Positions 46,501-54,243 of a stretch of DNA of 64,000 nucleotides are shown piece by piece. A program made the translations under genes and the position numbers. Every line of letters starts with the position of its first letter. Within the stretch, counting starts at the first letter, position 1. Below the pieces are notes generated by a model that was not told the origin of the DNA, searched no databases, and worked only from the letters and a program-made list of their open reading frames with translations. This DNA comes from Muriiphilus sp048268845 (lineage in GTDB: Bacteria; Pseudomonadota; Alphaproteobacteria; Rhodobacterales; Rhodobacteraceae): NCBI GenBank assembly GCA_048268845.1, contig JBLWUQ010000014.1, forward strand, positions 1 to 64,000, read 5' to 3'.

Positions 46501-46977
46501 GAGCGGCTTCTGACCGCGTTCGAGCAGGTCAATGCCAGTTTCGGGCTGCTGTTCGCCCATCTTTTCGGCGGCGGCGAGGCCAGCCTCGTGCTGGTCGAAA
46601 GCGACGATCCGCTCGAGGCCGGGCTTGAGATCATGTGCCAGCCGCCGGGCAAGAAGCTGTCGACGCTGAGCCTTCTGTCGGGCGGAGAACAGACGCTGAC
46701 GGCGCTGGCCCTGATCTTCGCGGTGTTCCTCGCCAACCCGGCGCCGATCTGCGTGCTCGACGAGGTCGACGCGCCGCTGGACGACGCCAACGTCACCCGG
46801 TTCTGCGACCTGCTCGACGAGATGTGCCGGCGCACCGACACCCGGTTCCTGATCATCACCCACCACGCCGTGACGATGAGCCGGATGGACCGGCTGTTCG
46901 GCGTGACGATGGGCGAACAGGGCGTCAGCCAGTTGGTCAGCGTCGACCTGAAAAAGGCCGAAGCGCTGGTGGCTTGA
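43522..46977 (+). CDS. smc: Chromosome segregation protein SMC
   Basis: This 1151-residue SMC ATPase compacts and segregates chromosomes with ScpA and ScpB. Walker A GPNGCGKSN is at 31-39, long Ala/Glu/Arg-rich coiled coils flank a hinge (around 500-640), and the C-terminal head has the signature LSLLSGGEQTLTALAL and Walker B ICVLDEVDAPLDDAN. I chose the TTG start at 43522 (read as Met, then RFARLRLNGFKSFVD), since it gives the canonical N terminus; an ATG at 43486 would add 12 residues. It is divergent from cbiM. Confidence 0.96.
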   Translation: MRFARLRLNGFKSFVDPTDLVIADGLTGVVGPNGCGKSNLLEALRWVMGENRASAMRGGGMEDVIFAGAATRPARNFAEVALSIDNSERLAPAGFNDSDILDIVRRITRDAGSAYKVNGKEVRARDVQMLFADASTGAHSPALVRQGQISELINAKPKARRRILEEAAGISGLYQRRHEAELKLNGTEANLTRVDDVIEGLAAQLAQLARQARQAARYREISAQLRKSEGLLLYRRWKEADEARAAAEASLSEKVRAAGMAEVAARTAAKARQAAEDKLPPLREEEAIAAAVLQRLQVSRDQLADQEAQAQGRIDTLRARIDQLARDMEREEALNRDAGDTIQRLEWESQGLAKASVGHDERLAAAAEAARDAGRVLSEREEALSQLTEDVARLAARHQSAQRLLDDNARTLAKSEAEADRARTAMAEADRALKTASAALAEAEAAQTAAAARAEAAEAALVAADDARAEAQTREAHARGERSEAEGEANALRAEVMALARLLERDTQEGGQVLDLVRVAPGYEKALGAALADDLRAPSVTDEARSGWVALPGYADPQRLPDGVTALSGHVTVPDVLARRITQVGLVDASDGARLQPMLKPGQRLVSAEGDLWRWDGFRAGAEDAPSTAALRLQQLNRLENLKRDLEGAQARADGTMHAHETLREALTQATEADRAARDARREADRAVTEANRAQSKAEADRNIAEGKLESLGLAVARHDEEALGARVRLREAEAAAKDLGDLATARAEVEDVKTTVEASRVTMMTRRSAHDEVKREGEARVKRSQEVTKEISGWRHRLETAGKRIAELAERKQTSEAELKEATAAPAELAAKRAELASAIADAEARRAQAADALSTAETALRTATGDERDAERLAGEAREARARAEARADAARETVAYAAERITEDQETTPAGLLEDLGDDPEEMPTSEHIEHDVNRLKRQREALGAVNLRAEEDAREVQVEHDTLVKEKTDLEEAVRKLRAGIASLNREGRERLLTAFEQVNASFGLLFAHLFGGGEASLVLVESDDPLEAGLEIMCQPPGKKLSTLSLLSGGEQTLTALALIFAVFLANPAPICVLDEVDAPLDDANVTRFCDLLDEMCRRTDTRFLIITHHAVTMSRMDRLFGVTMGEQGVSQLVSVDLKKAEALVA

Positions 46978-47002
46978 CAACTGTCACAACGGGAGTACTC
47001 GG

Positions 47003-47752
47003 ATGGAAAAAGTCATGATGACCGCTCCGGTTCGCCTCAGGTTGGTCCTCGCCGACGAATTCAGGATCCTCATCCAAAAAGACAAGACCTTCGATCCGCC
47101 GGAGCACGTCGCGAAATTGGTTGAACAGAAACGCGAGATCGAACGGCGGCGCGATGCAGCCGTCAAATCACTCGCGCTTGGCATGGTCCTGATTTTTCTT
47201 TTTGAAAATGGGATTAACATCACTATCCCGTCTGTTTCGGTTCCGATTCTTGATATCCCAAACCTATTATTGTTTTTGGTGCCTTGGACGATGTTTTCGT
47301 TTTTCTTGGTGGTTTGGCAGTTTATCAACGACCAAGTTTATCGAGCGTTCATAGATCAAGCTGTCAACGAAATTGCCGCATACGGCGTTGTAGACCCGGA
47401 CGTTTTTTCAGCTGCGTACCAACCGCAGGACTTGGCGCTAAAGCTGTTCAGAAACCGATCAAACATCTGGGCGCCTGATTCACTTCAACCTGCTTTCGCG
47501 GCAAAGGCCATAAACTTGTTGGTGAACGTGACGATCTCGTTGGCTTTTCTTGCAGTCATCGTATTTGTCGATGCATTCTTGGCGATCAGGGTGAAAGCAA
47601 TCTGGGACTATGGGAACGGTGGGATTCTCGCCGCCTTGTTTGCTGGAGTGCTTCTGATTCTGGCAAATCTGATGCTGATTGTGCTTGTACTTCCAATGCG
47701 CTTCATTGTGAGCGATCAGCCCTCCGCCAACGATCTGGGCAACGGTGGCTAG
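47003..47752 (+). CDS. AT-rich gene for a membrane protein of unknown function
   Basis: This 249-residue protein has four hydrophobic helices in two pairs (about 57-75 with 85-107, and 173-195 with 207-232), and an N-terminal charged region with EHVAKLVEQKREIERRRD. I do not recognise it. Its base composition differs visibly from its neighbours: single 60-base lines count at 40-45% G+C against roughly 65% around it. It begins 25 bases after smc with GGGAG upstream. The unusual codon use suggests horizontal acquisition. Confidence 0.75.
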   Translation: MEKVMMTAPVRLRLVLADEFRILIQKDKTFDPPEHVAKLVEQKREIERRRDAAVKSLALGMVLIFLFENGINITIPSVSVPILDIPNLLLFLVPWTMFSFFLVVWQFINDQVYRAFIDQAVNEIAAYGVVDPDVFSAAYQPQDLALKLFRNRSNIWAPDSLQPAFAAKAINLLVNVTISLAFLAVIVFVDAFLAIRVKAIWDYGNGGILAALFAGVLLILANLMLIVLVLPMRFIVSDQPSANDLGNGG

Positions 47753-47866
47753 TGTCAACCATTGACCCTTCTCAGGCGTTGGTTATTGCTGGTGGCTTGA
47801 CCTACATCAGTTGATTGCGGGCGAATTCAGTTTAATCATGTCCGGGTAGTCCAAGGGGAGACGAAG

Positions 47867-48340
47867 ATGCGAATTACAGGAACACTGGCCGGTGCCGCAC
47901 TGGCGACGGTGATCGGCGGCGCGGCGATGGCGGACAACGTTCTTGCCTCGGACCCGCAGAGCTTTGTGAATTTCTTCTTTCAGGAGGGAATTCCGGCGCA
48001 ACTGACCAAGGACGCGGTGGGCGACCCGCTGATCGAGTTCCGCGAGAACAACGAAACCCGGGCGCTGTTCTTTTATGATTGCACCGACAACACCGATTGC
48101 CTGTCGGTGCAGTTCTATGTCGGCTACCAGATGGACCCGCCGGTTTCGCTCGAGAAGCTGAACGAATGGAACAGCGGCGAGCGTCGCTTCACCCGCGCCT
48201 ATTCCGCGGGCGACGGGGCGGTACGGATGGAGATGGACGTCGGCACCAGCGCCGACGGCATCAGCTTTCGCGACTTCCACGATCTTGTGGAACTGTGGAT
48301 CGACCGGGTCGCGGAGTTCGAGGACTTCATCGGCTGGTGA
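47867..48340 (+). CDS. Secreted YbjN-domain protein
   Basis: This 157-residue protein has a signal peptide (about 1-22, cleavage after AAMA) and a YbjN-like domain, whose fold resembles type III secretion chaperones. The pair of cysteines in FYDCTDNTDCLSV could form a disulfide in the periplasm. YbjN relatives are often modulators of secretion or surface functions; the specific role is unknown. AGGGGAG lies just before the ATG. It is convergent with the next gene. Confidence 0.8.
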   Translation: MRITGTLAGAALATVIGGAAMADNVLASDPQSFVNFFFQEGIPAQLTKDAVGDPLIEFRENNETRALFFYDCTDNTDCLSVQFYVGYQMDPPVSLEKLNEWNSGERRFTRAYSAGDGAVRMEMDVGTSADGISFRDFHDLVELWIDRVAEFEDFIGW

Positions 48341-49225
48341 TCACGGCTCCGGCACCGAGGCGTTGACCGCGGCCACGATGGCGGCGGTCACCGCATCGTA
48401 AAGCGCCTCCGCGCAGCGGGCGTGGGTGCGCCAGGTCTTTTGGTCGAACTCGGTCTTCGCCCAAAGCTCCATGTTGTCGAAGATCCACCCCCGTTGCGCG
48501 GCATAGAGCAGCCGTCTGGCCGGTTCGGGCAGCGTGTCGGCCGGGCTTCGCGGCCGCGACAGCGCAAGCGGATCGGCCTCGCCTTCGAGCAGCGCCAGCG
48601 CCGAGGTGACCATGACATTCGCCTGTTTCACATCATGCGACCAGGCAAACTCGCTCATCTCGGCCAGCGCATGTTTCAACTCGGTCGCGGCGGCCTCGAC
48701 GCTGCGGCCCAGCGACTGCGGCTTGGCGGCGATGGCGGTGTAGGTCACTGACCACAGCCGCCGGTCCAGCGCCTCGGGAAACGCCGCCCGCCAGGCCGCG
48801 CGCCATCCCAGCGCATTGCCGTCGCCGGTTTCGGTGGTCATCGTCCAGAGAGATCCACCGCCCGCGAACCCCGCCGCGATCCGGTCCGGGATGGTCTCGC
48901 CCAGCACCACTTCTTCATCCTGCCGCTCGAACCCCAGCACCACGCGGGTGGTGCCGGACTGGGCCAGTTGGTCGAGCCAGGCGGGCGGAGTTTCCGCGAC
49001 CGGCACCAGCACCGGCTTGCCGACCCGGCGCTTGGTCGCCGCCTCGAAACTGATCGCGCCACAGCGCGCAAACGCCCGCTGCGTGGCGAACCAGCGCATC
49101 GGGTCGCCCGGATGGGCCAGCCGGTGATTGGCGGAAATCACCAGGGCTGCAAGTTGTGCGACTTCTCCGTCCAAACCATCCTCGCGCGCTTCGTCGTCCC
49201 TTGGTAGCAGCACTTGACCCGGCAT
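48341..49225 (-). CDS. Conserved-looking protein of unknown function
   Basis: This 294-residue protein is soluble, has no signal peptide, and is rich in Ala, Trp and Arg. I see no motif that names a family. Segments such as TTETGDGNALGWRAAWRAAF and RLLYAAQRGWIFDNMELW are gene-like in composition. The ATG at 49225 has no strong ribosome site; a later start is possible. It ends beside the YbjN gene. Nothing in the neighbourhood assigns a role. Confidence 0.7.
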   Translation of the reverse strand: MPGQVLLPRDDEAREDGLDGEVAQLAALVISANHRLAHPGDPMRWFATQRAFARCGAISFEAATKRRVGKPVLVPVAETPPAWLDQLAQSGTTRVVLGFERQDEEVVLGETIPDRIAAGFAGGGSLWTMTTETGDGNALGWRAAWRAAFPEALDRRLWSVTYTAIAAKPQSLGRSVEAAATELKHALAEMSEFAWSHDVKQANVMVTSALALLEGEADPLALSRPRSPADTLPEPARRLLYAAQRGWIFDNMELWAKTEFDQKTWRTHARCAEALYDAVTAAIVAAVNASVPEP

Positions 49226-49287
49226 TCATCAAGTTTGAGTCAAATCACCCCTGTCGCGACACTTCGCGGCGAAAGGAGGTGAGAACT

Positions 49288-49377
49288 CTGAACGAAGATC
49301 ACTTTCGAAAATGGATGGTGGCAATCGCTGCGGCAACGCTCGTGGTTACAATCATCCGGCTCTGGAAAGGCTTGTAA
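49288..49377 (+). CDS. Putative tiny membrane peptide (29 codons), start uncertain
   Basis: A perfect GAAAGGAGGTGA ribosome site (49271-49282) is followed eight bases later by CTG, opening a 29-codon frame: polar NEDHFRKW, then hydrophobic MVAIAAATLVVTII, then basic RLWKGL and TAA. In-frame GTG at 49279 and ATG at 49315 are alternatives. Size and layout (short polar head, one helix, basic tail, followed by a hairpin) resemble type I toxin peptides. No database support is available to me, and a chance ORF cannot be excluded. Confidence 0.45.
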   Translation: MNEDHFRKWMVAIAAATLVVTIIRLWKGL

Positions 49378-49395
49378 CACGGCCCTGAAAGAGAA

Positions 49396-49423
49396 GCCCC
49401 GCGGAGCAGCAACTCCGCGGGGC
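49396..49423 (+). terminator. Strong GC hairpin after the tiny ORF
   Basis: The 11-bp perfect stem GCCCCGCGGAG / CTCCGCGGGGC with loop CAGCAA is flanked by CTGAAA (49385-49390) and TTTCAG (49430-49435), which can extend the pairing. No T tract follows, so it may be a structured RNA element or a weak terminator. Confidence 0.65.
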
Positions 49424-49504
49424 ACTTGGTTTCAGTGAGAACCCTGAGACCACTTTCGCTGGCCACACTATACCATGCAGCTTTCGATTCGGTAAACCCG
49501 ACGT

Positions 49505-50716
49505 TCAAAGAGCGTTAAGAAGCTCCACCGTCGGCCAGGCATCCGCCACCAGCCCCAGCCGCATCTGTTCGCGCTGCACCGCCAGCCGCGTGCCCGCGCC
49601 GAGGATGCCGTCGATCGCCCCGACGTCGTGCCCGCGCGCCTGAAGCTTCTGTTGCAGCGCCCGCATCTGGTCGCCCGACAGCACCGGCGAGGGGTTGCCG
49701 GCGTTGTAGACCGGCGCCCCCTCGAGGCGGGTGGCGAAATAGGCGGCGGTCATCACGTAGGTGAAGCTCTGGTTCCACTCGAAATAGACGTCGAAATTCG
49801 GGTAGGCGATGAACGCCGGGCCGCCATGGCCCTGCGGCACGACCACCGACGCGTTCAGCCCCGAACTGGCAAGCTGCCCGTCGCGTGCCTGCACCCCCAT
49901 CGCGGCCCAGTCGCTGACCCGCAGCTTCTGATGCGTGCCGGTCTTCGAGAAATCGAAGCCCTGCGGCAGCACGACCTCCTCGATCCACGGCTCGCCCGCG
50001 CGCCAGCCCAGCTTGTGCAGCATGTTCGCACCCGACAGCAGCGCATCCGCCGGCGAGGTCTTCAGCCGCACATGGCCGTCGCCATCGCCGTCGATGCCGC
50101 TTTCCAGGATGTCGCCCGGCAGCATCTGCACCATGCCGATCTCGCCCGCCCAGGCGCCGGTGGTGGTGGCCGGGTCGAAATCGCCCTTCTCGAAAAGCGT
50201 GAGCGCCGAGAACACCTGCGGCTGGAACAACCCCGGCCTGCGGCAATCGAATCCCAGCGTCATCAGCGAGTTCAGCGTGTTGAAATCGCCCTGGAACGCG
50301 CCGTAATCCGTCTCGAACGCCCAGAACGCCACCAGCACACCCCGGCTGATGCCATAGCGGCTTTCGATCGCGTCGAAGATCTGGCTGTATTTCTGCAGGT
50401 TCGCCCGGCCCGCGTCGATCCGGTTCTGCGAAATGAGCGAGCGCGAGAACTCGACGAACCCCTTGGTGAAGATGCCCTGCGCCCGGTCGGCGTTGATCGT
50501 GGCCTGATCGAACCGGACCGAGGCGAAGAATGCGTCGACGTTTGCCTGAGCATGGCCACGCCTGACGGCTTCCTGCTTCATCCGGCCAACGAAACTCGCG
50601 AAATCGCCGCCGCATTGCACGATCGGCGGCGGGATCTCGGTTGCGGTCCGGGCCTGGGCCACAGGAGCCGCGCTGGCGAGAATGGCGAAAATGAGTGCGG
50701 AAAACAACTTGCGCAT
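49505..50716 (-). CDS. Lytic murein transglycosylase (MltB-like) with PG-binding domain
   Basis: This 403-residue secreted enzyme has a signal peptide (about 1-22), an SLT_2/MltB-type lytic transglycosylase domain with catalytic Glu135 in AFETDYGAFQGDFN, and a C-terminal peptidoglycan-binding domain (about 345-400) with ALQQKLQARGHDVGAIDGILG. It cleaves glycan strands to anhydromuropeptides. It lies downstream of cobD on the minus strand with a 47-base gap. Confidence 0.94.
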   Translation of the reverse strand: MRKLFSALIFAILASAAPVAQARTATEIPPPIVQCGGDFASFVGRMKQEAVRRGHAQANVDAFFASVRFDQATINADRAQGIFTKGFVEFSRSLISQNRIDAGRANLQKYSQIFDAIESRYGISRGVLVAFWAFETDYGAFQGDFNTLNSLMTLGFDCRRPGLFQPQVFSALTLFEKGDFDPATTTGAWAGEIGMVQMLPGDILESGIDGDGDGHVRLKTSPADALLSGANMLHKLGWRAGEPWIEEVVLPQGFDFSKTGTHQKLRVSDWAAMGVQARDGQLASSGLNASVVVPQGHGGPAFIAYPNFDVYFEWNQSFTYVMTAAYFATRLEGAPVYNAGNPSPVLSGDQMRALQQKLQARGHDVGAIDGILGAGTRLAVQREQMRLGLVADAWPTVELLNAL

Positions 50717-50763
50717 GAAACCCTCTTACACTGTCCAGCGCTCACCCTATCAGGGCTGGCGCA

Positions 50764-51672
50764 TCAGACAACAGCGATCACGACGACCAGCCCAAGCGTC
50801 GCAGCCCAGACCCGCCACAGCACCGACACCGCCGCGTCGATCTCGGCCGGCCCGATCTCGCGCGCGCCTTGCGGGTTGACGAAGGGATAGTCGCGCCGCT
50901 CGCCGTGATAGCTGCGCGGCCCCGACAGCGCGACGCCCAGCGCCACCGCCATCGCCGCCTCGGGCCAGCCGGCATTGGGAGAGCGGTGCAGGGGGGCATC
51001 GCGCCGGATCGCCTGCCAGCCGCCGCGCCGGTGGCGGACAAGGTGGATGATGACGGCGGTCAATCGCGCCGGCACCCAGTTCAGCACATCGTCCAGCCGC
51101 GCCGCCGCCTTGCCGAATGCCTCATATTGCGGGGTGCGGTAGCCGATCATGCTGTCAGCGGTGTTGACCATCTTGTAGGCCAGCAGCCCCGGCAGCCCGA
51201 GCAGCAGGAACCAGAAGGCGGGCGCGACCACGCCGTCCGACAGGTTCTCGGCAGAGGATTCGATCGCGGCGCGGGCAACGTCCGACCGCTGCATCATGCT
51301 GGTGTCGCGCCCGACGATCTTGCCGACTTCGGCCCGCCCGTCCGCAAGCGAAAGGTGCAGCGCGTCGGCCACGCCAGCCACATGCTCGACCAGCGAGCGC
51401 TGTGCCAGCAGGATCGCCGCGACGACAATCTCGACCGCCCAGCCAAGCGCGCCGAGCAGCGCGCCCACGCCCCACGCCAGAACCACCAGCCCGGCCAGCG
51501 CGACCGCGCCCGTCACCATCCGGCCTTCGCCGTGGTTCATCTGCCGGTCGACCCAGCCGACCGCCCTGCCCATCAGAACCGCCGGATGCGGCAGGCGTGA
51601 CCAGATCGCTTCCGGCTCACCGACCAGCGCATCGAGGATCAGCGCAAGGGCAAGGATCAGCGGCTGGCTCAT
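50764..51672 (-). CDS. cobD: Adenosylcobinamide-phosphate synthase
   Basis: This 302-residue integral membrane protein (cobD/cbiB) attaches the aminopropanol arm to adenosylcobyric acid in B12 synthesis. It has several membrane helices, and the family segments HPAVLMGRAVGWVDRQMN, VAPAFWFLLLGLPGLLAYK and NTADSMIGY. Its ATG overlaps the cobC stop (ATGA), so the two are coupled. Together with cobC and the DUF1636 gene it forms a second B12 locus about 8 kb from cbiM. Confidence 0.95.
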   Translation of the reverse strand: MSQPLILALALILDALVGEPEAIWSRLPHPAVLMGRAVGWVDRQMNHGEGRMVTGAVALAGLVVLAWGVGALLGALGWAVEIVVAAILLAQRSLVEHVAGVADALHLSLADGRAEVGKIVGRDTSMMQRSDVARAAIESSAENLSDGVVAPAFWFLLLGLPGLLAYKMVNTADSMIGYRTPQYEAFGKAAARLDDVLNWVPARLTAVIIHLVRHRRGGWQAIRRDAPLHRSPNAGWPEAAMAVALGVALSGPRSYHGERRDYPFVNPQGAREIGPAEIDAAVSVLWRVWAATLGLVVVIAVV

Positions 51673-52649
51673 TTCGCCAGCGCCGCCTCAAGCTGGCCCC
51701 AGCGGTCATCGGGCGGCAGGCCCAGACGCAGCCATGTCGGCTCATATGGAAACACCCGCGACCAGACCTTGCCCTTTGCCAGCCGCGCCTGCCAGCGCGC
51801 CGCGTCGTCGACGGCGTAAAGCCGGAACAGCGCCGTGCCGCCCACCAGCTCCGCCCCGCGCGCCTGCACCAGCGCATCCATCCGCGCGACGTCGACATGC
51901 ATCCGCTGGCGCGTGCGGTTGGCCCATGCCATGTCCTCGAGCGCCACGCGCCCGACATGCAGCGCCGGGCCAGAGACTGGCCACGGCCCCAGCATCTCGC
52001 GCAACCGTGCGATCAGGGCCGGATCGCCAATGGCAAAGCCCAGCCGCAAACCTGCAAGCCCCCAGAACTTGCCCAGCGATTTCAGGACGATGACCCCCGG
52101 ACACAGCGCCATGTCGCGCACCCGCGTATTGCCCAGCGCCACCTCGCAGAAGCTTTCGTCGATCACCACCAGCCCGCGCCCCGGCGCTTCGTCCTCGCCC
52201 GACCACATCAGCCCGCTTGGGTTGTTGGGGTGAACCACCACGCGCGCCTCGGCGCGGGCGTCGTCAGGCTCGGCGCGCACAACCTCCCAGCCCGCCGCCG
52301 CGAAGGCGCCCGCGTGTTCGTTATAGGTCCGCTCGATGACGCGCACCCGGCCCGGCGCTGCCAGCCTCGGGATGCTGGCGATCAGCAACGATGCCCCCGG
52401 TGCCGCCAGAACGGCGGCGCCCTCCGGCACCATCCAGAAATCGCGCGCGGCACGTTCCAGCGCGCGTTTCGCCCCGGTGTCAGGCAGCGCCGTCCAGACC
52501 GAGTGCGGGATCTCCGGCAGCGGATAGGGGCGCGGGTTGATGCCGGTCGACAGGTCGATCCAGTCCTCGCGCGCGCCGCCATACAGCGCCACCGCCGCAT
52601 CCAGCCCGCCGCCGTGGTCGCGCTCGTCGAACGAAACAGGCGTGGTCAT
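51669..52649 (-). CDS. cobC: Threonine-phosphate decarboxylase
   Basis: This 326-residue PLP enzyme of the class I/II aminotransferase fold makes (R)-1-amino-2-propanol phosphate for the B12 nucleotide loop. PLP-binding Lys194 lies in SLGKFWGLAG, with VVHPNNPSGLMW and VVIDESFCEVAL typical of CobC/CobD-like enzymes. The ATG at 52649 overlaps the DUF1636 stop (ATGA); the longer frame runs through that gene. Its stop overlaps cobD. Confidence 0.94.
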   Translation of the reverse strand: MTTPVSFDERDHGGGLDAAVALYGGAREDWIDLSTGINPRPYPLPEIPHSVWTALPDTGAKRALERAARDFWMVPEGAAVLAAPGASLLIASIPRLAAPGRVRVIERTYNEHAGAFAAAGWEVVRAEPDDARAEARVVVHPNNPSGLMWSGEDEAPGRGLVVIDESFCEVALGNTRVRDMALCPGVIVLKSLGKFWGLAGLRLGFAIGDPALIARLREMLGPWPVSGPALHVGRVALEDMAWANRTRQRMHVDVARMDALVQARGAELVGGTALFRLYAVDDAARWQARLAKGKVWSRVFPYEPTWLRLGLPPDDRWGQLEAALAK

Positions 52650-53023
52650 CGCCCCTCCTCCGGCAGCGGCGGATGGCGCGTGATGAAATGCCCCTTCACC
52701 GCCTGCGGCCATTCGCGGTAAGGCACCTGTCCCGTGTCGCTGGCGGCGTGCCCGTGGGCATAGGCGACGATGCCCTCGGCGGCCTCGCGCGTCGGCTCGA
52801 ACCGGCCCAGCGTATAGGCCAGCTTGCCCGCCGCCTGAATGGCGATGTTGCAGGAGTGATCGCAGCCCATCAGGCAGGATATCCGCCGGGTGCGCACCGC
52901 GCTGCCCGCCGCCGCAGTCTCGACCATGGCGGCAAGCACCTCGCCATCGGTCAGCCCAAGCCCGCGCTCGGCCCAGTCCTCGCGTTTGCAGGTGTCGCAG
53001 ATGGTGATCCAGGTGGTGGGCAT
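52646..53023 (-). CDS. DUF1636 metal-binding protein (B12-linked)
   Basis: This 125-residue protein has two cysteine groups, TICDTCKRED near the start and CLMGCDHSCNIAIQ (about 50-63), fitting a small thioredoxin-like ferredoxin fold. DUF1636 genes are commonly near cobW and B12 genes in alphaproteobacteria, so a role in cobalt handling or corrin redox chemistry is plausible but unproved. Translation is coupled to cobC (ATGA). No riboswitch was recognised in the 165 bases upstream. Confidence 0.87.
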   Translation of the reverse strand: MPTTWITICDTCKREDWAERGLGLTDGEVLAAMVETAAAGSAVRTRRISCLMGCDHSCNIAIQAAGKLAYTLGRFEPTREAAEGIVAYAHGHAASDTGQVPYREWPQAVKGHFITRHPPLPEEGR

Positions 53024-53188
53024 GGCTCTCTCCTGCCGTTTTGGCGTTTGAACAGGATTTCGCCCCGAACCGCAACTCGGCCGGTTACCGCCGGTTGTGT
53101 GTCGTTACTCACGAATTCGTTAACCGTTTGGCAAGGTCGAGCTAGGATTCTGTCAACACCTGTGCGACATCGCCGCAGGGAGACGGAG

Positions 53189-53563
53189 ATGGACGTTCTG
53201 ATCGTCGAGGACAATGCCGATCTTGGACAGCTCTGGCTGAACCACCTGACACGCCTTGGCCATCGCGTCACGCTGGTTGACAGCGCCGATGCCGCGATCG
53301 AAATGCTGGGCGACGACGGCGCCGACGTGATCATCGCCGATCTCGATCTGCCGGGGTCGGCCGCCGCGTCGGTCGCCGATTACGCCGCATACCGGCTGCC
53401 CGAGGCGCGGGTGATCTTCGTCACCGCCTCGACCTTCTTTTCCGACGGATCGGCCTTCGCGCTCGCGGCCAATGCCTGCGCCTGCCTGCCGAGCCGCACC
53501 GCCCCCGACGATCTGGCGGCCGTGGTCGAATACCACGGCCCGCGCGCCGCCAAGGGCGCGTGA
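53189..53563 (+). CDS. Receiver-only response regulator
   Basis: This 124-residue CheY-like protein has the N-terminal acidic pocket VLIVEDNADL (Glu7, Asp8) and the phosphorylation site Asp51 in IIADLDLPGS. The conserved Lys of the last strand appears replaced: the expected KP is LPSRTAPDD, so signalling may be atypical. It has no output domain. GGGAGACGGAG lies before the ATG. It is divergent from the DUF1636 gene, and its kinase partner is unknown. Confidence 0.88.
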   Translation: MDVLIVEDNADLGQLWLNHLTRLGHRVTLVDSADAAIEMLGDDGADVIIADLDLPGSAAASVADYAAYRLPEARVIFVTASTFFSDGSAFALAANACACLPSRTAPDDLAAVVEYHGPRAAKGA

Positions 53564-53604
53564 TTTCCGTTTCCTTCGTGGTGTTGCACGGCTAACCTGC
53601 CGCC

Positions 53605-54243
53605 ATGACGTCCAAATCCCCTGCCCGCCCCGAGGCGGTCATCTTCGACATCGGCAACGTGCTGATCGAGTGGCAACCCGAAGCGCGCTATGACGAGATC
53701 GTCGGCCGCGCCCGGCGCGAGGCGATGTTCGCGGCGGTCGATCTGCACGCCATGAACGAGCGTCTTGACCGGGGCGGCGACTTTCGCGGCGTGATCCACG
53801 AGACCGCCGACGCCTACCCCGAGTTTCGCGACGATATCCTGATGTGGCACAGCCGCTGGAGCGATCTGGCCCGTCCGCCGATCGACCATTCGGTGCGCCT
53901 CTTGCGCGCGCTGAGGCGCGCCGCTGTGCCGGTCTTTGCCCTGTCGAATTTCGGCATCGGCAGCTTCGCGGTCAGCGAATCGGACCATCCGTTCCTGACC
54001 GAATTCGACCGGCGCTATATCTCCGGGCACATGGGCGTGACCAAACCCGACGCGCGGATCTACGAAATGGTCGAGGCCGATTGCGGCATCGCACCGGACC
54101 GGCTTCTGTTCGTCGATGACCGGTCCGACAACATCGACGCGGCAAGCGCGCGCGGCTGGCAGGTGCATCTGTTCGAGGGGCCGGGCGGCTGGGCCGACCG
54201 GCTGGTGGATGCCGGGCTTCTGACAAGGGACGAGGCATTATGA
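53605..54243 (+). CDS. HAD-family hydrolase (YihX-like)
   Basis: This 212-residue phosphatase-like protein has HAD motif I VIFDIGNVLIEWQPE (nucleophile Asp at about 14), motif II ALSNFG, motif III in GVTKPDARIYEM and motif IV FVDDRSDNIDAA. The second motif I acid is Gly, as in the YihX (glucose-1-phosphate phosphatase) subgroup. The substrate is unknown. Its stop overlaps the ornithine-cyclodeaminase-like start (ATGA). Confidence 0.92.
   Translation: MTSKSPARPEAVIFDIGNVLIEWQPEARYDEIVGRARREAMFAAVDLHAMNERLDRGGDFRGVIHETADAYPEFRDDILMWHSRWSDLARPPIDHSVRLLRALRRAAVPVFALSNFGIGSFAVSESDHPFLTEFDRRYISGHMGVTKPDARIYEMVEADCGIAPDRLLFVDDRSDNIDAASARGWQVHLFEGPGGWADRLVDAGLLTRDEAL

Larger units (their letters stand above)
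49226..49504. other. AT-richer intergenic segment with small peptide ORF and hairpin
   Basis: This 279-base gap between two minus-strand genes contains a strong Shine-Dalgarno, a tiny membrane-peptide reading frame and a strong GC hairpin, all on the plus strand and listed separately. The remainder (49436-49504) shows nothing I can name. Confidence 0.5.

Noticed and set aside
49240..49508. Minus-strand frames of 61 and 69 codons in the small-peptide gap
   Set aside because: They are antisense to the peptide and hairpin and have no ribosome site; they could only be relevant as an antisense RNA, not as protein.
53024..53188. Possible second cobalamin riboswitch before the DUF1636-cobC-cobD genes
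   Set aside because: No B12 box or GCCACTG element is present on the minus strand.
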